Shown here: piece by piece, positions 1 through 10,787 of the stretch | Position numbering within the stretch: the stretch's first letter is position 1 | Layout: each line of letters starts with the position of its first letter | Assembly: GCA_037127255.1 (NCBI GenBank) | Contig: JBANSL010000003.1 | Location: 49,942,314 to 50,006,313 of the forward strand | DNA: 64,000 nt | From: Persicaria tinctoria | Taxonomy: Eukaryota; Streptophyta; Magnoliopsida; Caryophyllales; Polygonaceae | Direction: 5' to 3' | Position numbers and translations under genes: made by a program | The notes under the pieces: model-generated | The model's database searches: none | Told to the model about the DNA's origin: nothing | What the model saw: the letters and a program-made list of their open reading frames with translations, nothing else

Positions 1-37
1 ACTTTGGAACATTATAGAGAATGGTCCGAAGATTCCA

Positions 38-1593
38 GTGAAAGGCGGACCAAATGGAAGAAAAGTCGCGAAGACCGAGGCTGAGTTCATCCAAGCGGAT
101 CTTGAACTCTTCTCCAAGAACTACAAGGCCATTAACTTACTATATTGTGGTCTCCGTACTGATGAGTTTAACCATATTTCATCTTGTAGGTCGGCTAAAG
201 AGATTTGGGACAAGTTGGTTGTCACCTACGAGGGAACCAGTCAAGTGAAGGACACCAAGATCAGCATCTTCCTTCGAAAGTATGAACTTTTCAAAATGAA
301 GCCTGACGAGTCTATTAATTAAGGCCATGTTCACACGGTTCACGGAAATCACAAACAACCTTGACTCTCTCAGCAAGACCTTTGAGAATGTTGAGAAAGT
401 GAGGAAGATATTGAGGTGTCTCCTAAAAGACAAATGGGGCCCGAAAGTGACAGTCATAGACGAAGCCCAAAATCTCACCACTCTACCCCTTCATGACTTG
501 CTTGGGAAGCTGATCACACATGAGATAATTCTCAATGAAGACGATGGAGAACTCCAAACAAGCACTAAGAACTTGGCACTCAAGTCTAAGAAGGATGAGC
601 CCAAAGATGTGTCTGATTCTGAAGATGAGGATGATCCCTTTTATCTCATTACAAAGGGTTTTTCTCAAATCCTCAAGATGAAGAAGCAATTCAACAACAA
701 AGATGGATCAGAGTCTTCCAAATTTCGAGGTAAGTTTCAATACAACAAATATGACAAGAAGACTAAACCTTTGTCTTGTTTTGAATGTGGTAAAACAGAC
801 CATCTAGTGAAAGATTGCCCTCAAACGAAGAAGAGGAAATTCAAGAAAGGTGATAGATGGAAAGAGAAAGCCATGGTGGCAACTTGGAGTGATTCTGACT
901 CAGGTGACTCAGACTCCGATGATAAAAAGGCCAACCTTTGTCTCATGGCCTCAGGAGATGAATCCCACGATGAGCAACTTGAGGTAACTATAAGAGAACT
1001 CATGGCAAGTCCAAAAGAGGTACTATCGAAATTCTTTTCTAATATGATTGCCAATGAAGAGAAACTTATTGCCCAAACCAACACTCTTATTAAGAAAACC
1101 GTGGACCAGGAAAGAACTATTGAGGAACTGTCTATGAGGGCCAAAAGTCTTGAAACCTCTTATTCAGGTCTTGACATTAAAGCCAAGACCAACAGACAGC
1201 CCTCAGAAGTTTTAAGACCAATAGCCAGCCCTCATAAGTTTTACCAAGTCCAAAGGCACTCTTGATAGGATGTTGGGTGAGCAACAAAGTTCTCTAAACA
1301 AAAGTGGTATTGGTTACAATCCAAGGTTTTTAAAGAAGCAACACATTACTACTTTTGTAAAGGCAAAAGGAAGCAAAACCTCTCTTATATGTCACCACTG
1401 TCCAAGAAAGGGACATGCAAGAGAGACCTGTCCCCATAGAAGAAAGGATCCTCATATTATTTGCAATACATTTCCTGTTCGCTTGAGAAAAGAACGGATA
1501 GCGCAAGTTTGGATTCCCAAAGGCACTATTTTACCAAATATTGTTTATCCCAATAAAGGATCTAAATTTGCTCACTGGTCTAGCCACAAAGGT
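38..1593 (+). pseudogene. copia gag (nucleocapsid) pseudogene
   Basis: Three consecutive frames give a copia Gag of the UBN2/DUF4219 type. Positions 38-322 hold the N-terminal part (AKEIWDKLVVTYEGTSQVK). A stop and frameshift near 320 lead into 327-1265, which carries an acidic serine-rich stretch and a CCHC zinc knuckle, CFECGKTDHLVKDC (about 778-820). A further break at 1265 leads into 1270-1593, with a second knuckle-like CHHCPRKGHARETC. In the family, Gag forms the virus-like particle and the knuckles bind element RNA. At least two disabling breaks make this non-functional. The true N-terminus may be outside the window. Confidence 0.8.
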
Positions 1594-1613
1594 TGATTTG
1601 TGTTTTGCAGAAG

Positions 1614-2472
1614 ATCACCAAGGTGAAAGAGCAAAAATGGATTATGGACAGTGGATGCTCTTGACATATGAGTGGGAAGAGGTCTCTCTTCCATGAACTA
1701 AAGAAGTAATCCAGTGGAACAATCACTCTTGGTGACAAAGGAAAGTGTGACATCGTTGGTATCGGTAGTGTTCGGAGTGATCCTAACCATAGAATTAAAA
1801 ATGTTTATCTTGTCAATGGTTTGAAGTATAATTTGCTTAGTGTTTCTCAACTATCTGATAGTGGTAATGGTGTTGGATTTAACAAGAAAAGACGTCTAGC
1901 ACGCAGAGAAGATACAGGTGAAATAGTTCTAAACTGCCTATCGCTATAACAACATCTATGTTGTGAATGATGAGAAAGTGGCACAAGGAAGCTTAACATG
2001 TCTAAAGGCTTTGACGGACGATCCAAAGATCTGGCACAGGAGACTCGGTCATGTAAGCCCACATACACTACAAAAGCTTGTGTCCAAAAGGCTTGTAAGA
2101 GGACTACTTGAGATGGACTTCAAAGGTATTGATATGTGCAAAGCATGCACACGAGGTAAACAGACACGTAGATCTTTCAAACCCAAGAAGGTTATAAGTA
2201 CTTTTAGACCCCTTGAACTTTTACATATGGTTTTATGTGGTCCTATGCGAGTCAAATCTCCCAATGGTAAAAAGTACATGCTTGTTGTCATATTTGATGA
2301 ATGCAATGACGACTCTTTAAGTGAAAGTGTTGCAGATTTAGATCTTAACAGCCATACAAAGAATGAGGATGGTGATGATTTTGCTACCAAGAACACAAAG
2401 AAGAGGAACGTGCAGGATCAGATTCTTAACATTGAAGAATTGGGCCTAACATATCCATGTTGTCAGATGTAA
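1614..2472 (+). pseudogene. copia protease and pre-integrase remnant, integrase core deleted
   Basis: The aspartic protease active-site segment WIMDSGCS is readable near 1637-1660, followed directly by a TGA where the family has a sense codon. Downstream SLFHELKK and NLLSVSQLSD match the usual protease-to-integrase linker. Positions 1963-2472 hold the GAG-pre-integrase zinc region (WHRRLGHVSPHTLQKL, then CKACTRGKQTRRSFKP) and the first few residues of integrase. At about 2300 the sequence jumps into an acidic linker, so the DDE integrase core is deleted. This copy could not integrate itself. Confidence 0.75.
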
Positions 2473-2639
2473 CACAAATCAATCATGTTGATTTGACGAA
2501 CTAGGGAGCTGAGACTAGCAAAAGAAAGTTCAAATACTCCTCATCACAATCATTAAAGGATATCATTTCTAACCCTACATCTTGTGTTCAAACTCGTTCT
2601 AAACTTAAAGATCTCTGTGCTTTTCACACTTTTGTTTCT

Positions 2640-3470
2640 CTTATAGAACCAAAGAAGGTAGATGAGGCCCTTCAAGAGCCAGACTGGATCATTGCTATGC
2701 AAAGTGAGCTTAACGAATTTGAAAGGAACAAAGTCTGGACCTTGAAACCTAGGTGAAAGCATCAATCGGTCATTGGAACACGATGGGTATTTCGGAACAA
2801 GCTAGATGAGAATGGTAAGATCGTGAGGAATAAAGTATGGCTTGTTGCTCAAGGCTACAATCAAGAGGAAGGTATCGACTACGAGGAGACTTTTTCTCCC
2901 GTAGCCAGGCTTGAAGCCATTCGTATTTTACTAGCATTTGCATCTTTTATGGGCATAAAATTATATCAAATGGATGTCACGTGTGCTTTTCTTAATGGTT
3001 TCTTAGAGGAAGAAGTCTATGTGGCTCAATCCCTAGGTTTTGAAAGTTCGTAATTTCCTAATCATGTTTATAAACTAGACAAAGCGCTATATGGTATGAA
3101 ACAAGCCCCAAGAGCTTGGTATGAGCGCTTGTCAAAATATCTTTTAGAAAACAATTTTAAAAGGGGGTTGATCGACAAGACTCTTTTTATCAAGACCAAA
3201 GGAAAGGACATTTTGGTTATTTAAATATATGTTGATGATATATTGTTTGGGGCTACTAACACATCTTTGTGCAAGGAATTTTCTGACGTTATGTGCAGTG
3301 AATTTGAGATGAGCTTGATGGGAGAACTCAACTTCTTTTTGGGGTTGCAAGTTCATTAATCTAAGAAAGGGATCTTTGTCAACCAAAGCAAGTATACTAA
3401 GGATCTCTTGAAGAAGTTTAAGATGGATCAATCCAAAAGTTGTCAACTGAACACTAGAGCACATATAATG
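2640..3470 (+). pseudogene. copia reverse transcriptase remnant
   Basis: Frames along 2640-3470 give a near-continuous copia RT: EPDWIIAMQSELNEFERN, then [17 protein letters not shown], the block [20 protein letters not shown] (within 2823-3053), YGMKQAPRAWYERL (about 3092-3133) and the catalytic IYVDDILFGATN (about 3225). Stops interrupt it at about 2755, 3051, 3223 and 3358. The YVDD box is intact. The sequence stops matching after LLKKFKMDQ (about 3430), so connection and RNase H domains are lost. There are no signs of function. Confidence 0.8.
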
Positions 3471-3952
3471 GATCATATATTTGGTTGGTATCTTTTTAGA
3501 TATTTGATCAAATATTTTTTTAAAGGAATTTTAAATATCTTTACTTTATATGTTACCTATTTTATTTTCGGGAAAATCTTTTTATGTTATCCGATTATAT
3601 TTTTATTTGCGGAAATTATTTAAATCGGATAAACATCTTGCCTTATTTTTTATTATTCGAACGACTCTTTGTTTAAATTTTGAAATTGTTTTGGTGACCG
3701 TTTTCACACTCCTCCCTTTGTTCAAAGACAAAAAGGGGGAGATGGTTTAGACTTTAAAACTGCTTTGAACTAGGGTCTTGGAACACCTAATTTTGCCTTA
3801 TTTTGTTAGATGCCTCTATCATTGGTTTTAAACTTATATGATCCAACATTTTTCTAACCCATGCAGGTACTTTTTCCGATTTTGCCTTATGATATATTTG
3901 TTTGAGTAAGTTACAGGGATGCACGGGTTTTGTCTTTCATCAAGAGGGAGAT
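3471..3952 (+). other. post-pol region with two purine-rich tracts
   Basis: This AT-rich stretch between the broken RT and the 3' LTR shows no coding signal. Two polypurine-tract-like runs are visible: aaaaagggggagatgg at about 3730-3745 and caagagggagat at about 3941-3952. The second abuts the LTR start. Multiple PPTs before the 3' LTR are a known Sirevirus trait. The short reading frames at 3408-3750 are T-rich and not convincing. Confidence 0.55.
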
Positions 3953-4092
3953 TGATAACTCCACTCCCTTGATGAAAATCGGAAATGGTTTCAAAGGCTT
4001 TGACACATATCTTGTGTCAAAGGTCTTGAAGCTACAACTGTGTTGATGAAACACAAAACCTGTATTATTTGCATATTAGTTCCGAATGTTAT

Positions 4093-4118
4093 TATATATA
4101 TATATATATATATATATC
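4093..4118. repeat. (TA)n microsatellite
   Basis: Simple TA dinucleotide run inside the Sirevirus-like LTR. Confidence 0.95.
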
Positions 4119-4531
4119 CAGATATTATTATATATATTATGCACTAACAATGCAACAAGAATTTCGAATGAAATCTCCTTCCTTAAGCTAAAAGACATGA
4201 AGATCGAATCTGGTTGATCATGGCTTCGAAGTTTCCCAAAATAGAAGATTGTGAAGGTTGTCGTGATATGTTCTAGCCGTTGAGAGAAGATCCTTCTTTG
4301 AAAGAGGCGCCGATTTGATCTAATATAAAAAGGAAATGAACAAGAGAAGACAAGTACATGTGTTGAACGAAAACCTCATTGATCTACATTGCACACAAAG
4401 CCCTCAAGTCAATCTGTCTTCTTCGTGTACTCTCTGCTAGGTGTTAAGAGTTGTATCTTTTGTTTCAAAGCATTTGAGAGTTACACAGTGAGCTTATAGG
4501 ATATATTTCGAGAGAGTGTTATACTCGAGAG

Positions 4532-4725
4532 TAGACGTGGGCAAACACGGGCCGGCCCGCTCGGCCCGCCCCACCCGCCTGCATTGGCGGATAGGCTTGG
4601 ACATGGGGAAAAGCCCACGCGGGCTGCTAGGCCCGACCCGCGCCCGCTGCGGGCACGGGATTGGACATATCATTCAACCTGTTACGGGTCGCTAGGCCTG
4701 TAACGGGTACCCCTTTTTTTTAAAT

Positions 4726-4776
<51 letters not shown>

Positions 4777-5242
4777 TAAATAATATATTAATAGTATTAG
4801 TCTTAACAAGGAAAAAAAAATTCCAAATCCACAGTGCGTTTTTGTTAGTTATTGTTAATTTGTTATATGTTGGATTGTTTTTGTTATTTTTGTTTTTTCA
4901 CTACAATAGTGCGTTTTCTTTTGGGTTGAACTTGAATTGTTGTTCAACAGAAAGTAAGCAACAACCCCTGGTCCTGGTTCAATTCACGTTTACAGTAGGC
5001 CCGGTTCACTTCTAGCGGTTTTTTTTTTAGTTGAATTATTTGATAACAAATTTACAAATACCATAGATTTAGTAGATTTGCGGGTACCCGCGGGCTACCC
5101 GCACCCGCATGTGCGGACGGGATTGGACATAACTTTCAACCCGTTAAGCGGGCTTAGCCAGGCCCGCGCCCGCAACGGCGGGAGAAAATCTCGGGTAAAG
5201 CCCATCCCAAGCTCGGCCCGCGTCCGCGTTTGCCCGGGTCTA
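4532..5242. mobile_element. hAT-type non-autonomous transposon nested in the LTR
   Basis: The 5' terminus tagacgtgggcaaacacgg is the inverse of the 3' terminus (tagacccgggcaaacgcgg when read on the minus strand), 16 of 19 matching. The flanking 8-bp direct repeat ctcgagag is perfect (4524-4531 and 5243-5250). An 8-bp duplication and TIRs of the form TAGAxxTGGGCAAA indicate the hAT superfamily. Both arms are rich in gcccg repeats (subterminal repeats), and the centre is AT-rich. There is no transposase reading frame, so it depends on an autonomous partner. Removing 4532-5242 and one ctcgagag restores a continuous LTR. Confidence 0.92.
4731..4772. repeat. (AT)n microsatellite inside the hAT element
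   Basis: Uninterrupted AT dinucleotides in the element's AT-rich centre. Confidence 0.95.
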
Positions 5243-5799
5243 CTCGAGAGTTTATAACTCAGGAAGTGAACACTAGGCGATTGGTTCACGAAGTGTAAGA
5301 GGATTGTACTAGATAGATGAGATAGGTGGGGCTCTTCTAGATTGGTCTAGGACTCCAAGGGAACGTGAGTTGACTAGATTGCAATTGTATAGGAGAGAGG
5401 CTTCTCGGTGAGTTATTAGGATCCTAAGTCTTGTGAATCAATAAAGCCGTTTGAATCCTAGGGTTGTGGAAGAACCCTAGGCGGGGACTAAGCCTTTAAG
5501 GAGCCGAACCTCGTTAACAATTCGTTGCATCCTTTACTTATTGTTTTACCATATTTCCGCACTTATTTTGAATTGTATAACTCTTTTGTGATTCAGGTTT
5601 TCCAGAGGAAAGAATTAAGTCTAATATCAAAGGTTTTGCAAGCATTTCAAAAGTCTTGAGATTATCAGCGAAAAGTTGGCATACTCTATTCAACCCCCTT
5701 CTAGAGTATATTTATTACTTTGTTATACATTATCAAACCTTCACTATGCCCGATGAAATGCAAGGAAAGGATGCGAAGGAAAGAAAAGGTATGTTTAAG

Positions 5800-6595
5800 T
5801 GAGAATGTTTCTACTTTACTTCAGAAATGATTGCCTGAAAAGTGCGGATATCCAGGTATGTTTACTATCCCATGTGCAATAGGTAATGCTAGCTTCCCCA
5901 AAGCTATGTTAAACCTAGGTGCTTCAATCAATGTTATGTCTTATAACTTGTATATGTTTTATGGTCTCAATGCATTATCTGAAACTGGTGTTACTATACA
6001 ACTCGCTGATCGTTCTATTATAAAGCCTAGAGGAGTTGTTTAGGATGTATTGGTTAAGGTAAACGATTTGATATTTCTAGTTGATTTCTTCATTCTAGAT
6101 ATGGAACAAGGTATGCCTGAACCGCCAATTATCTTGGCAAGGCCATTCTTGCGAACGATTAAGACTAAGATTGATTGTTTTGAAGGTTCACTAACTATGG
6201 AATTTGATGATAGAAAGATTGAGTTTTCTATATTTGAGCCTATTGTTTCTTCTACTAACAATTTTGTAGATGTTCTTGATTCTAATGAAAGTGATCACAT
6301 GAATGAATCAAATGGTCTGTTAAATTCTTCTGTTGAAACTGAATATGTGAAATATGAAAGTGGATTAGGGAAAGATGACATTGAAAAGAAGATTGAGAAT
6401 TTGTTTAAGTCACGTGAAAATGTGTCTAATTCAAATGATTCTATTGATATTCTCTATGAGAAATCAATTCCTAACAATGTTGAGGTTTTTGCAATTTCAG
6501 GGCAACCTCCAGGAGTAACTCATTTTAAGAAGAAATCGATGGATGCAATTGAGGGATATGTTGGAGGAATTCCTAAAGTTCCCCTCTTGTGTTGA
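5800..6595 (+). pseudogene. gypsy retroviral-type aspartic protease remnant
   Basis: The frame at 5831-6041, an in-frame TAG at 6041-6043, and the continuation to 6595 give the plant gypsy protease arrangement: KCGYPGMFTIPCAIG, then the active-site region LNLGASINVM, LADRSIIKPRGVV, and finally ILARPFLRTIKTKID. The catalytic motif is normally DLGAS; here the aspartate codon is replaced by aac (Asn), which by family knowledge would abolish proteolysis. The tail (6250-6595) is acidic, Asn/Ser-rich and unrecognised, ending GGIPKVPLLC. Stop plus active-site loss mark it as dead. Confidence 0.75.
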
Positions 6596-7101
6596 AAAGG
6601 ATAAGTGTGGAGGATCTTGATGAAATAACTTAATCAAGAAATGCATCACGTTGAGCCAAAGACGTGAAACAAAGGAGCTTTTTGGGAGGCAACCCAAGTA
6701 GTTTAGGTAATATTATTTCAATTTTCGCAATTAGTTTTTCAATTCAATAAAGTAGGATCAATCGTGTCACTAAATTTCGGAAGTGATGGTAAGTTGAAAC
6801 CTGTGTTGGAGTTGAGTTTTGCTTGATATGAGTATTGAGTCACGTTTTGTGAACACGGCGCCCGCCGCCATTTTCACGGCGCTCACCGCCCCTGTTCACC
6901 TGACGAGTCCCGATTTGTGGTAATTTGGAAGGGAAGTGGTTCTATCTATTTTTTTTGGTAATTTCGTATTAGGTTAGTTTCTTTATCTTCTATCTAATTA
7001 GGATTAGATTTAATTTCTTTTTAATTTGTTTTAGGGTTATATTATTTCTAAATATCTTTAGGTTAAATTTATTTTCTATCTTAGGTTAGTTTATTTATCT
7101 T
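6596..7101 (+). other. gypsy post-pol non-coding region
   Basis: There is no coding signal. It holds the gggaggcaaccc box and a GC-rich segment (about 6850-6905) with repeated ggcgc/ccgcc units. From 6950 the DNA is T-rich and continues across the CACTA insertion into 14679. Confidence 0.5.
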
Positions 7102-7720
7102 CACTAGTACAGATTGTATATCTTACGGGAAAATTTTCTCAGGTGTTTAATAAAACCCCTGAAAGACGAAACTCGCAAAGGTTTTTTTTTTTATAAAAAC
7201 TCCCGATAAATGTGGGCTTATTTGTTTTTTAAAAAATGGAATATATTATGTGAGGAGTTATTAGGTAACTCACCAGAAATACTAATTTCTATCGGGAATT
7301 CTTTAATAAAACACCCGAAAGAACCCTTTTTCAATTTATATTAGAGATGACTTCTTTTTTTTAATCTACCGTTCATAATTTAAAAACAAAAACGAAAGAA
7401 CCCTAGAAAGTAGAAACTATACATCGACGATGGAAGCTACAAACCAGTTCAATCTATGGTTGAAGAAGGTCATCATTGGTGCTTCAAAAATGTTCATTCA
7501 ATTGTCAAATGTAGCGAATTGCCCTTTGTTGGTAGTCCAAGGTGTTCGCCCTCGCTCTCAATTGCGTTTGTTATTTGTTCGTCGTTCGTCTCCGTTGCTC
7601 CCACTGCTCGCCGTTTGCCGGTCATTGGCCTCTCACCCGCTGTTGGTCGTCGCCATTGCCCTCTCTCCCGCTGTTTGTTGTTCGCCGTTCGCCATTGCCT
7701 TTGTCAATTGCAGAGGTTCA
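7102..7720. other. CACTA left arm
   Basis: It holds the TIR, subterminal repeats to about 7340, then a segment with a CT-rich, gcc/cgtt-repetitive stretch (7540-7710) resembling a plant 5' leader. A reading frame at 7430-7726 begins MEATNQFNLWLKKV but dissolves into low complexity and runs into the copia LTR. I do not recognise it. The last 5 bases (gttca) are the copia target site. Confidence 0.4.
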
Positions 7721-8140
7721 TGTTGAAGAAATAGCAATTCTAATTTTAGTTTTAATAAAAGAAAATAACAACCATTCTTTTATTAGGTTGTGTGTAAAAA
7801 GGGTAATTACAATGAGAGGTGTGTGAGAGTTCCACCGTCCATTTCAAATCTTGTAAACCTATATAAACTCATAGGATTTGATTTGTTATATATCCAATCC
7901 AAAAATTCAGAGAGAAAAGCTTAGTTTAAAGCATTAAACAGAGAGAAGCTTTCAGGGAGAATTTTCTGCGTAAAATTCCAGAGTGTAGTTTTGGGTGTGG
8001 GTGTCAAGTAATTTAGTTGTAATCACGTTTTAATTATATCAAAGTTTTGCGGCAGATTAGAAACATCTTGTGTGTGTTTTCTATCATTGTCATTCTCATT
8101 ATTCTGATTTTCGGAAAAGTTCAGCGTATTTTTCCCAACA
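7721..8140 (+). repeat. 5' LTR of the Tnt1-like element
   Basis: 420 bp, with ends TGTTG...CAACA as short inverted repeats. The TATATAAAC-like context near 7860 (ctatataaactc) is a plausible TATA box for element transcription (inference). It differs from the 3' LTR at 6 sites, three of them clustered near 7906-7908. Confidence 0.95.
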
Positions 8141-8142
8141 AT

Positions 8143-8155
8143 TGGTATCAGAGCC
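8143..8155 (+). promoter_or_regulatory. primer-binding site for initiator tRNA-Met
   Basis: tggtatcagagcc lies two bases after the 5' LTR and is the standard complement of the 3' end of plant initiator tRNA-Met used by copia elements to start minus-strand synthesis. Confidence 0.95.
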
Positions 8156-8198
8156 AGATTATAAACAATCCACATAAAGTCAGATTTGAGTGGGAGCA

Positions 8199-10787
8199 AT
8201 GGCCGCAGAAGATAGAAAGGTGAAACTAGACAAGTTCGATGGTGCAGATTTCGGATTTTGGAAGATGCAAATCGAAGATTATTTGTACCAGAAAAAACTT
8301 TATCAACCTCTGTCAGAAAAGAAGCCCGAGGGCATGAAGGATGAAGATTGGAATCTCCTGGATAGACAAGCCCTTGGAGTTATCCGACTTACGTTATCAC
8401 GCAATGTTGCCTTCAACATAGCAAAGGAAACTACCACGGCAGGTCTTATGTCAGCCCTTTCTAATATGTACGAGAAGCCATCTGCCTCTAACAAAGTTCA
8501 TTTGATGAGGCGGTTATTCAATTTGCGGATGACAGAAGGCGCATCGGTAGCTCAACATCTCAATGAACTCAACACTGTCACAACCCAGTTGAGTTCAGTT
8601 GGGATTGAATTTGATGAGGAAGTACGAGCCTTGATACTTTTGTCTTCTCTTCCAGATAGTTGGAATGCTACCGTCACGGCTGTGAGTAGCTCAACGGGAA
8701 GCAATAAGTTAAAGTTTGATGATGTTCGTGATCTGGTGCTCAGTGAAGAGATCCGACGGAGAGGGTCGGGTGAATCATCAACCTCTTCAGTTTTACGTAC
8801 AGAGTCAAGAGGGAGAAATTCAACCAGAGGAAATGGAAATGGAAGATCGAACAATCAAGGCAGACCAAAAGACAAGAGGTCGAGGTCAAGGAATCCCAAC
8901 AGTTCCTCTGGCTCGAAGACCATCGAGTGTTGGAATTGTGGGAGTACCGGGCACTACAAAAATCAATGCAAGAGCGCTCCACAAAAACAAGAGACGAAGG
9001 TGGAGGCAAATGTTAGCTTTAATCCTAGAGCAGATGATGCATTGATATGTTCCTTGGAGAGAAAGGACGAATCTTGGGTGTTAGATTCTGGAGCATCATT
9101 TCATGCTACCTCAAAGAAAGAGCTCTTTGAGAGCTATGTCCCGGGGAACCATGGAAATGTATGTCTTGGTGATGATCAACCTTGTGCAATTATCGGTAAA
9201 GGTGAAGTGAAGATTAAGTTGAATGGCTTTGTATGGGAGCTAAAAGACGTTCGACACATTCCTGATCTAAGAAAGAACTTGATATCAGTAGGCCAGTTGG
9301 CAGATGAAGGCTATGATACAATTTTCAATGGTGATAAATGGAAGATTTCAAGGGGTGCAATGACAATAGTTCATGGAAAGAAGAGTGGTACTCTTTACAT
9401 GACAGCAGGGGCACGTTGCTCAATTGCAGTTGCATCAGGAAATGAAGATTCCAAAATGTGGCACCAGAGACTTGGCCACATGAGTGAGAAAGGGATGAAA
9501 CTCATGCATTCAAAGGGAAAGCTTGCAGGTCTACGCTCAGTTGAAATGGGCATGTGTGAAGATTGCATACTTGGAAAGCAGAAGAGGGTAAGCTTTCAAA
9601 CAAATGGCAGATCTCCAAAGAAGAATCGGCTAGAGCTTGTCCACTCCGATGTTTGGGGGCCAACCACTACAGCATCCATTGGCGGAAAGCACTATTTTGT
9701 GACTTTCATCGATGATTACTCTCGGAAAGTATGGGTGTACTTTCTGAAACACAAGTCTGAAGTTTTTGAGGCTTTCAAAAGATGGAAAGCTATGGTTGAA
9801 AATGAGACAGGTGTGAAAGTTAAAAGGCTTAGAACCGACAATGGTGGCGAGTATGTAGACACCATGTTCAAAAGCTTTTGTTATGAGTATGGGATCCGAA
9901 TGGAGAGAACGGTTCCAGGTACACCTCAGCAAAACGGTGTAGCTGAGCGTATGAACCGAACATTGACAGAAAGAGCCAGAAGCATTCGTATACAGTCAGG
10001 TCTACCGAAGCAGTTCTGGGCAGAAGCCGTCAATACGGCATGTTACCTGATCAATCGAGGTCCCTCGGTTCCGTTAGATTACCAAATACCAGAAGAGGTA
10101 TGGAGCAGTAAAGACATAAAACTTTCGCACTTAAAAGTTTTTGGTTGCGTAGCATATGTGCATATTAGTGATCATGGCAGGAATAAGCTTGATCCGAAAT
10201 TTAAGAAATGCACTTTCATCGGCTATGGCGAGGATGAGTTTGGCTATCGCATTTGGGATGATGAAAAGAAGAAGGTTATCCGTAGCAGAGATGTGATTTT
10301 CAATGAGTCAGTCATGTATAAGGACTTGACAAAAAGTGACGCCATTAATTCAAAGCAGAATGGCCCAGTATTTGCAGATGCAGATTATCTTCCAGATTGT
10401 TCTATGACAGAACCGGTCGCAATAAATCCTCAGTCAGAGGAGCATGTTGGAGAAAGTAGTGCACAAGAGACTAACACGACACTACCTTCTACTCCAACTC
10501 CTGTATTGAGAAGGTCTTCTCGGCCACATGTGCCTAACAGGAGATATATGAATTATTTATTGTTGACTGATGGAGGGGAGCCCGAATGCTATGATGAAGC
10601 TTGCCAGAGCGGTGAAGCAAGCCAGTGGGAGCTTGCAATGAAAGATGAGATGCAGTCTTTGGTTTCTAACCAAACGTGGGAACTTGCTGAGTTGCCCATA
10701 GGGAAGAAGGCACTTCACAATAGATGGTTGTACCGGGTAAAAGATGAGCATGATGGCTCTACACAGATATTTTTGCCCCAGTTGTGA
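8199..10787 (+). CDS. copia polyprotein, gag-protease-integrase and start of RT
   Basis: The start is ATG at 8199 (MAAEDRKVKLDKFDG); the upstream in-frame GTG is not needed. In order: UBN2-type Gag (about residues 1-230), CCHC knuckle CWNCGSTGHYKNQC (about 243-256), protease WVLDSGASFHAT (about 290), GAG-pre-integrase WHQRLGHMSEKG...CEDCILGKQKR, and an integrase core with the DDE residues in HSDVWG, RTDNGGEY and NGVAERMN. The integrase tail has HLKVFGCVAYVH. The RT then starts (QWELAMKDEMQSLVSNQTW, NRWLYRVKDEHDGST). At about 10762 the frame shifts because roughly 60 bases are missing, and translation ends at TGA 10785-10787. Gag, protease and integrase could still be made. Confidence 0.9.
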   Translation: MAAEDRKVKLDKFDGADFGFWKMQIEDYLYQKKLYQPLSEKKPEGMKDEDWNLLDRQALGVIRLTLSRNVAFNIAKETTTAGLMSALSNMYEKPSASNKVHLMRRLFNLRMTEGASVAQHLNELNTVTTQLSSVGIEFDEEVRALILLSSLPDSWNATVTAVSSSTGSNKLKFDDVRDLVLSEEIRRRGSGESSTSSVLRTESRGRNSTRGNGNGRSNNQGRPKDKRSRSRNPNSSSGSKTIECWNCGSTGHYKNQCKSAPQKQETKVEANVSFNPRADDALICSLERKDESWVLDSGASFHATSKKELFESYVPGNHGNVCLGDDQPCAIIGKGEVKIKLNGFVWELKDVRHIPDLRKNLISVGQLADEGYDTIFNGDKWKISRGAMTIVHGKKSGTLYMTAGARCSIAVASGNEDSKMWHQRLGHMSEKGMKLMHSKGKLAGLRSVEMGMCEDCILGKQKRVSFQTNGRSPKKNRLELVHSDVWGPTTTASIGGKHYFVTFIDDYSRKVWVYFLKHKSEVFEAFKRWKAMVENETGVKVKRLRTDNGGEYVDTMFKSFCYEYGIRMERTVPGTPQQNGVAERMNRTLTERARSIRIQSGLPKQFWAEAVNTACYLINRGPSVPLDYQIPEEVWSSKDIKLSHLKVFGCVAYVHISDHGRNKLDPKFKKCTFIGYGEDEFGYRIWDDEKKKVIRSRDVIFNESVMYKDLTKSDAINSKQNGPVFADADYLPDCSMTEPVAINPQSEEHVGESSAQETNTTLPSTPTPVLRRSSRPHVPNRRYMNYLLLTDGGEPECYDEACQSGEASQWELAMKDEMQSLVSNQTWELAELPIGKKALHNRWLYRVKDEHDGSTQIFLPQL

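Larger units (their letters stand above)
1..5735 (+). mobile_element. Sirevirus-like Ty1/copia retrotransposon, 5' end outside window
   Basis: The segment reads in copia order: gag with zinc knuckle, aspartic protease, GAG-pre-integrase, a vestige of integrase, reverse transcriptase, a post-pol region, then a 3' LTR. All coding parts carry stops or frameshifts, and the integrase core and RNase H are missing, so the copy is dead. A long acidic gag, two purine-rich tracts before the LTR and a kilobase-scale LTR fit the Sirevirus (SIRE/Maximus) group; that assignment is inference. The 5' LTR lies outside the window, so neither the target duplication nor the age can be read. The element appears to sit in the gypsy remnant that starts at 5736. 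Confidence 0.85.
3953..5735 (+). repeat. 3' LTR of the Sirevirus-like element
   Basis: It begins tgataact right after the purine tract and ends ttatca, giving matching inverted ends TGATAA/TTATCA. Length is 1783 bp including the nested hAT element and one copy of its target duplication, so about 1064 bp originally. A 9-bp hairpin, cctagggtt...aaccctagg, lies at 5457-5481. The outer boundary is inferred from the inverted ends because the 5' LTR is not in the window. Confidence 0.75.
5736..7101 (+). mobile_element. Athila/Tat-like gypsy remnant, left part
   Basis: This is internal sequence of a gypsy element: a protease-like pseudogene (5800-6595) followed directly by the typical plant Athila/Tat post-pol stretch containing gggaggcaaccc (about 6686). 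The copia LTR interrupts it on the left and a CACTA element on the right. Its continuation is found at 14679-14840. No reverse transcriptase or integrase is present between protease and 3' region. Confidence 0.7.

Noticed and set aside
3408..3750. Small hydrophobic frames after the copia RT
   Set aside because: They come from T-rich non-coding DNA between the broken RT and the purine tracts.
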